A stretch of DNA of 36,305 nucleotides, taken from NCBI GenBank assembly GCA_947174705.1, contig CAMWKB010000012.1, positions 1-36,305 of the forward strand. Direction: 5' to 3'. The DNA comes from an uncultured Lachnospiraceae bacterium (lineage in GTDB: Bacteria > Bacillota > Clostridia > Lachnospirales > Lachnospiraceae). The notes beneath the pieces were generated by a model. That model ran no database searches. It had not been told where the DNA came from and worked only from the letters and a program-made list of their open reading frames with translations. Of this stretch, positions 33,601-36,305 are shown one piece after another. Position 1 is the stretch's first letter, and each line of letters opens with the position of its first letter. The position numbers and the translations under genes were made by a program.

Positions 33601-36305
33601 CTCTTTTGCTCCACTCTGGGCTACCAGTGTATCTTCCACAGACTTCTCAGATACATACTGATTAAAGGAATTTTCGAATATAATTCCTTCTGCCTGAAAA
33701 CCGTTTGCACTGATTACAACAGACGCATTCCAATAACTTCCGTTCGTTGTACCCGCGCCCGGATTTTCAAATGAAGGATATCCGTTTTCTTTGTTAACTG
33801 CCAAAAGTTCTGCACTGTATTTACAGTCAGCTCCCATACTGTAATACGTATATCCATGTCCGTAATACCATGTAATACGCACGGCATTGTCGTCAATGCC
33901 AACACCTTTATCCTTTAATTGGATGCTAGGTGATGCGCTTGCATTTTTAAAAGTAACGTTCGGCTGGGTTACTACAAGCATCTCCTCGTAATTGCCCGGC
34001 TGAATTTCAATTGTCACACGCTGATCGTTCGATCTGTCCATCTTCGATACAGCGTCAAGCGCATCATTGATTGTCGTATAATCACAACCGGATTCGCCTA
34101 CGGTAATTGTGCTCTTATACTCTTCTTTTGTATCTTCCAGCTCTAATTTTATTTTCTTAATGTAGCTGGTAAAGCTGTTTCCTGTGGTCAATGTAACAGT
34201 TCCCGCTGCTCCCGTGTAGTTAAATGTCACATCTATGTCCCCGGAATCTGTATTATCTTTATAATTTTTCTCTCCTATGCTGACATCCCAATTGTAGCCA
34301 ACACTTACGATAATCTTACAATTTCCCTGAACCGGAATTTCAACAGTTCCACCGGTAATCTGCATTCCGTATTGAGTGCCATGCTTCTTGCCACCTGTGA
34401 TGACCAACCCGTTATACGGCGACTGTCCCGTATATTTACTTGAAGTGAAATCCCACTCCGAGATACCATACTTGAAATTGATAGTCTTGCTGACTGCTGC
34501 ACCGTTTACCACGAGAATCGAAGTAAGCTGCTGAACATATGCACCGCTGCCTTCTATCTCAATCTCATAAGAGCCGTCCCTTAACTCTATTTTATCAGGG
34601 TCGTCAAACGTATAAGAGTATCCGTTTCGCTTATCAATACCTTCCTGCTCAATGTCAATGTAATAAAACGTATATTCTGCGCCTGCAATATCATCAAGAC
34701 TTGTCGCATCCCCTGCAGGAACGATTGTGACTTTATAGGTCGGTTTTTTCTCAAAAGTAATATTCTTGTCGGTTGCATCTGCTGCTGCCGTGACCGTTTC
34801 CGTCTTGAGAATGTAGTCATCCTTTGCATACTTTTTTTTCTTATCCGCAACGTTTACTGTATACTCAACATCCTTTTCAAACTTTGCGGAATAAGCGCCG
34901 TTTTTAATTGTCAGCTTAGGCTGATATACCATATCCTTATTTTCAAATGTTATATCAAGCTTATCTAAATCAGCTGTGTCAATGCCTTCGAAACTGCCAC
35001 TCACACTTACGAGTTCAACACCTTCAATGGTTATATTGTTTGTTCTGTCCTGACCTGTTTTTGCCGTAAGGTCTATTTCATTACCCTCTTTTGCAACATA
35101 CTCATCTGCCCCAAGCAGACCTACCGTATACTTATAACCTTCCTGAAGTTCGACTTCATAGGCATTTTCCTCTACATCAGCCTTTCTCTTAACGCCCGTA
35201 GTCTGATTCTCAAACGTAATCGAGTAACCTGACGGAATCCCTGAAGGAGCTGTTACCGAACCGCTAACCTTCACAAGTACAGGGCGCTCTCTGTAAATTC
35301 TTGCAACGCAGAGTTTTTCATCTAACGTATAAATTTTGTAAAGCCCTGTTTCCGCTGCGTAGAATGTCATTATGGCTGTATTGTCCTTGTCAGATGTATC
35401 ATACAACTGACTGTCAACCTCACCACTCGGAGACTCAAAGCTAATTGTCGAATTATTTCCATTTGAGGAAACAACCAATGTAACAATATCGCCTTCCTGT
35501 ACCGCGAGTTCAAGGTTTGCATCACGGGTTTTTTCTTTATTAGAATACAAGTATCCCGTATATGTTACATTGTTATATGTAAGACTCTTATTATCATATC
35601 TCGTCAAATTGGTATTAGTTGTTCTGATTCTGTGATTGGTCGCACTTGCGGCGTTGAACTTTAACTCTGTTTTACCATTACTATCTTTTACTTCAAAACC
35701 TGCAATACCTACACCTGTTGAACCGGCTGTCGTCCCCTCCGAATACCAGCCGTTAATAATGTCTGCTGTCAGCTTGTTGTTATACTGGCTTGTATTAAGC
35801 TGCTCTGCACCGAAATCCCATACATCAATCTTGCCATCGCCTGATATGAGGGTGGAGTTGGTGATTTCGTCGTCGGTATTGACTTCTTTGTTCACCACCG
35901 TGATGGAATAGATATACGCGCCGCCTGTCGCTATTACATCCACATACCCCGCTTCTCCCTTATGCGTATAAGTGAAGCTGTCAGCATCTGCCGCGGTTCC
36001 TCCCACCGTGTATTTGTACTGTCCCGGATATGACTCTATCGTTATTTCCGCATTGCCGCTTACAGGCACGCTGATTTTCGTCCCTGAATTAAACTGTGTA
36101 TAGCCAGCACTGTTATAACCCAGCTTCCCGTTCTCATTACTTGCGTCTATTTGCAGACCGTTAAATTCCGACGTCGTCCCCTGTATTGTTTCCGTAAACG
36201 AATAAGACTTTTCGTCACCTGTTACCTCCGTTCCGTTAAAATACCATGTAATTGTTCCTGTCCTGTAAGCATCACCGTCTCCGCTGCCGCCTTCATCCAC
36301 GTTTA
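30658..36305 (-). CDS. Multi-domain pectinesterase (CE8), 5'-truncated by the window edge
   Basis: The frame stays open to the right edge, so the start and probably a signal peptide lie outside; at least 1,881 residues are present. Numbering from the GTG at 36300: beta-sandwich module (about 1-115), a second carbohydrate-binding-like region (120-345), three small CarboxypepD_reg-like domains (345-600), a repeat of the first module (605-725), the CE8 right-handed helix (730-1140), two chitobiase-type CHB_HEX repeats (1150-1315) and about six MBG-like repeats (1325-1860). CE8 residues are Asp949 in GRQDVVYG, Asp971 in GAVDYIFGG and Arg1040 in GRAWQG. Removal of methyl esters from pectin outside the cell is predicted. 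There is no LPXTG; the tail reads NFTWGSVSTTSFFDLFK. Confidence 0.85.
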   Translation of the reverse strand, partial: NVDEGGSGDGDAYRTGTITWYFNGTEVTGDEKSYSFTETIQGTTSEFNGLQIDASNENGKLGYNSAGYTQFNSGTKISVPVSGNAEITIESYPGQYKYTVGGTAADADSFTYTHKGEAGYVDVIATGGAYIYSITVVNKEVNTDDEITNSTLISGDGKIDVWDFGAEQLNTSQYNNKLTADIINGWYSEGTTAGSTGVGIAGFEVKDSNGKTELKFNAASATNHRIRTTNTNLTRYDNKSLTYNNVTYTGYLYSNKEKTRDANLELAVQEGDIVTLVVSSNGNNSTISFESPSGEVDSQLYDTSDKDNTAIMTFYAAETGLYKIYTLDEKLCVARIYRERPVLVKVSGSVTAPSGIPSGYSITFENQTTGVKRKADVEENAYEVELQEGYKYTVGLLGADEYVAKEGNEIDLTAKTGQDRTNNITIEGVELVSVSGSFEGIDTADLDKLDITFENKDMVYQPKLTIKNGAYSAKFEKDVEYTVNVADKKKKYAKDDYILKTETVTAAADATDKNITFEKKPTYKVTIVPAGDATSLDDIAGAEYTFYYIDIEQEGIDKRNGYSYTFDDPDKIELRDGSYEIEIEGSGAYVQQLTSILVVNGAAVSKTINFKYGISEWDFTSSKYTGQSPYNGLVITGGKKHGTQYGMQITGGTVEIPVQGNCKIIVSVGYNWDVSIGEKNYKDNTDSGDIDVTFNYTGAAGTVTLTTGNSFTSYIKKIKLELEDTKEEYKSTITVGESGCDYTTINDALDAVSKMDRSNDQRVTIEIQPGNYEEMLVVTQPNVTFKNASASPSIQLKDKGVGIDDNAVRITWYYGHGYTYYSMGADCKYSAELLAVNKENGYPSFENPGAGTTNGSYWNASVVISANGFQAEGIIFENSFNQYVSEKSVEDTLVAQSGAKEGNTPRAELKTAGDTKVQEKAYVERATAIALTNNVKEAWFDNCSFVGRQDVVYGGENATAAFYDCDVYGAVDYIFGGMTAVFAKCDLILNTSDTDGDIAYITAPQQKSGRGYLMYNCHVTSITPGVDSASTYLSKPGGFGRAWQGGTGEAVFYYTIIDETDAHWATEKGKSLITPKAWYSGLSTGSQLCTEYGTIELSGVDNSSARETTLGGGVLTEPKLADGSEITVATFLGSWNPFEGKNMELPGPVSAPTPDIPSGEVLPNQEITLTSKTEGAEIYYTTDGTDPSAENGTLYTAPIVVNADMTIKAIAVKLGYNDSNIVTYSYTVLEGVDPETFVYSPASDTPEGEVAKGTTIILTSATADAVIYYTTDGTNPSAEDGTLYETPIVIEATTTIKAIAVKGENVSNISTFEYTIDDGSGGFSGTGEGLEIILNKEDYTYTGSAIIPKYTVTYDGEPLIPGIEYTVKFSNNVKVADSKAKITVTGKGNLSGKTDKTFNIKQKSLAKSDELGAGAVEGDKLVVVDGAKATPVLTYNGKKLAANKDFEFAVPGNKSKKWSTADNETKVTINGKGSFKDSRELDVVVVSKEAQKNVKLVVKLDNTANKNIIYDGTPKKPTFTSIENKGKTKTLVEGTDYIVSYPSDIISAGKKTFTVTGISADCVGTVSKTYTIKPAAKDETKVKVALDGTEVSAGNTKLKFVSTGVTFAKDALEVTYDGKELDQGVDYKITYSANKKVGTAKYTVTGLGNYKGVKKTGQFTIEKAAMSEANVTVIVSDVAFGKAKVYKSVPCVIENDTNTLLKKSNYKVTYCSDAAGTTPLGKSTAAGTAYVKIEGKGGYDSSTSIIKSYEIKAVDSSTVKDLSTAKITFYDAAGATKPAKNFSYTGEPVQPYSMRITFKGKNNFVDVVLDKEANGFDSALYGKFDITFVNNTNKGTASVIVKADDDSYVGGKTATFKIAARSLKNFTWGSVSTTSFFDLFK
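32341..32860 (-). repeat. Two tandem CHB_HEX-type repeats inside the pectinesterase
   Basis: Two units of about 80 residues share EIYYTTDGTDPSAENGTLY and VIYYTTDGTNPSAEDGTLY and the following TIKAIAVK. The DNA also resembles itself across the two units, pointing to internal duplication. The family is usually an Fn3-like spacer or binding module. Confidence 0.75.

Overview
The window looks like chromosomal DNA from an anaerobic, spore-lineage Firmicute, most likely a Lachnospiraceae (class Clostridia) gut bacterium. The evidence is the set of genes present: SpoVG and SpoVT-like regulators, paired GlgC and GlgD subunits, DnaD and DnaI-type primosome proteins, a membrane-anchored MurF-like ligase and a very large secreted-type pectin methylesterase. 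It is AT-rich with strong AGGAGG-type ribosome binding sites. No rRNA, tRNA, phage genes, transposase or CRISPR array was seen. Family names rest on motif recognition, not on a search.

Left part (1-10.9 kb): pncB and an Eis-like acetyltransferase run on the + strand. Facing them is a minus-strand peptide-uptake operon, dppA-dppD-dppF-dppB-dppC followed by an M20D amidohydrolase. It has a near-perfect promoter and a hairpin directly after the binding-protein gene. A C39-like cysteine peptidase is transcribed divergently from dppA, from its own strong promoter, and ends directly against a SpoVT-like regulator.

Middle part (10.9-24 kb): an alpha/beta hydrolase, a MurF-like ligase and Ddl form a minus-strand cell-wall operon. 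A gap of about 425 bp then holds a 32-codon micro-ORF behind a perfect LexA (SOS) box. Next come mfd and pth, a 137-bp palindromic element with 19-bp perfect inverted ends, spoVG, then glgD and glgC (glycogen synthesis). murC is transcribed divergently. The order spoVG, pth, mfd and a nearby spoVT echoes the Bacillus subtilis spoVG-gcaD-prs-ctc-pth-mfd-spoVT neighbourhood.

Right part (24-36.3 kb): downstream of murC lie two tandem pairs of DnaA boxes and a second perfect LexA box. They precede a dnaD, dnaI-like, PRPP-synthetase-like operon, which leads into a 1,053-residue zinc-ribbon/coiled-coil protein of unknown function. A bidirectional terminator separates this from a 5'-truncated, multi-module CE8 pectinesterase on the minus strand.

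The observations most worth following up are the LexA-box micro-ORF, the DnaA/LexA site cluster before dnaD, the palindromic element between spoVG and pth, and the large zinc-ribbon protein.
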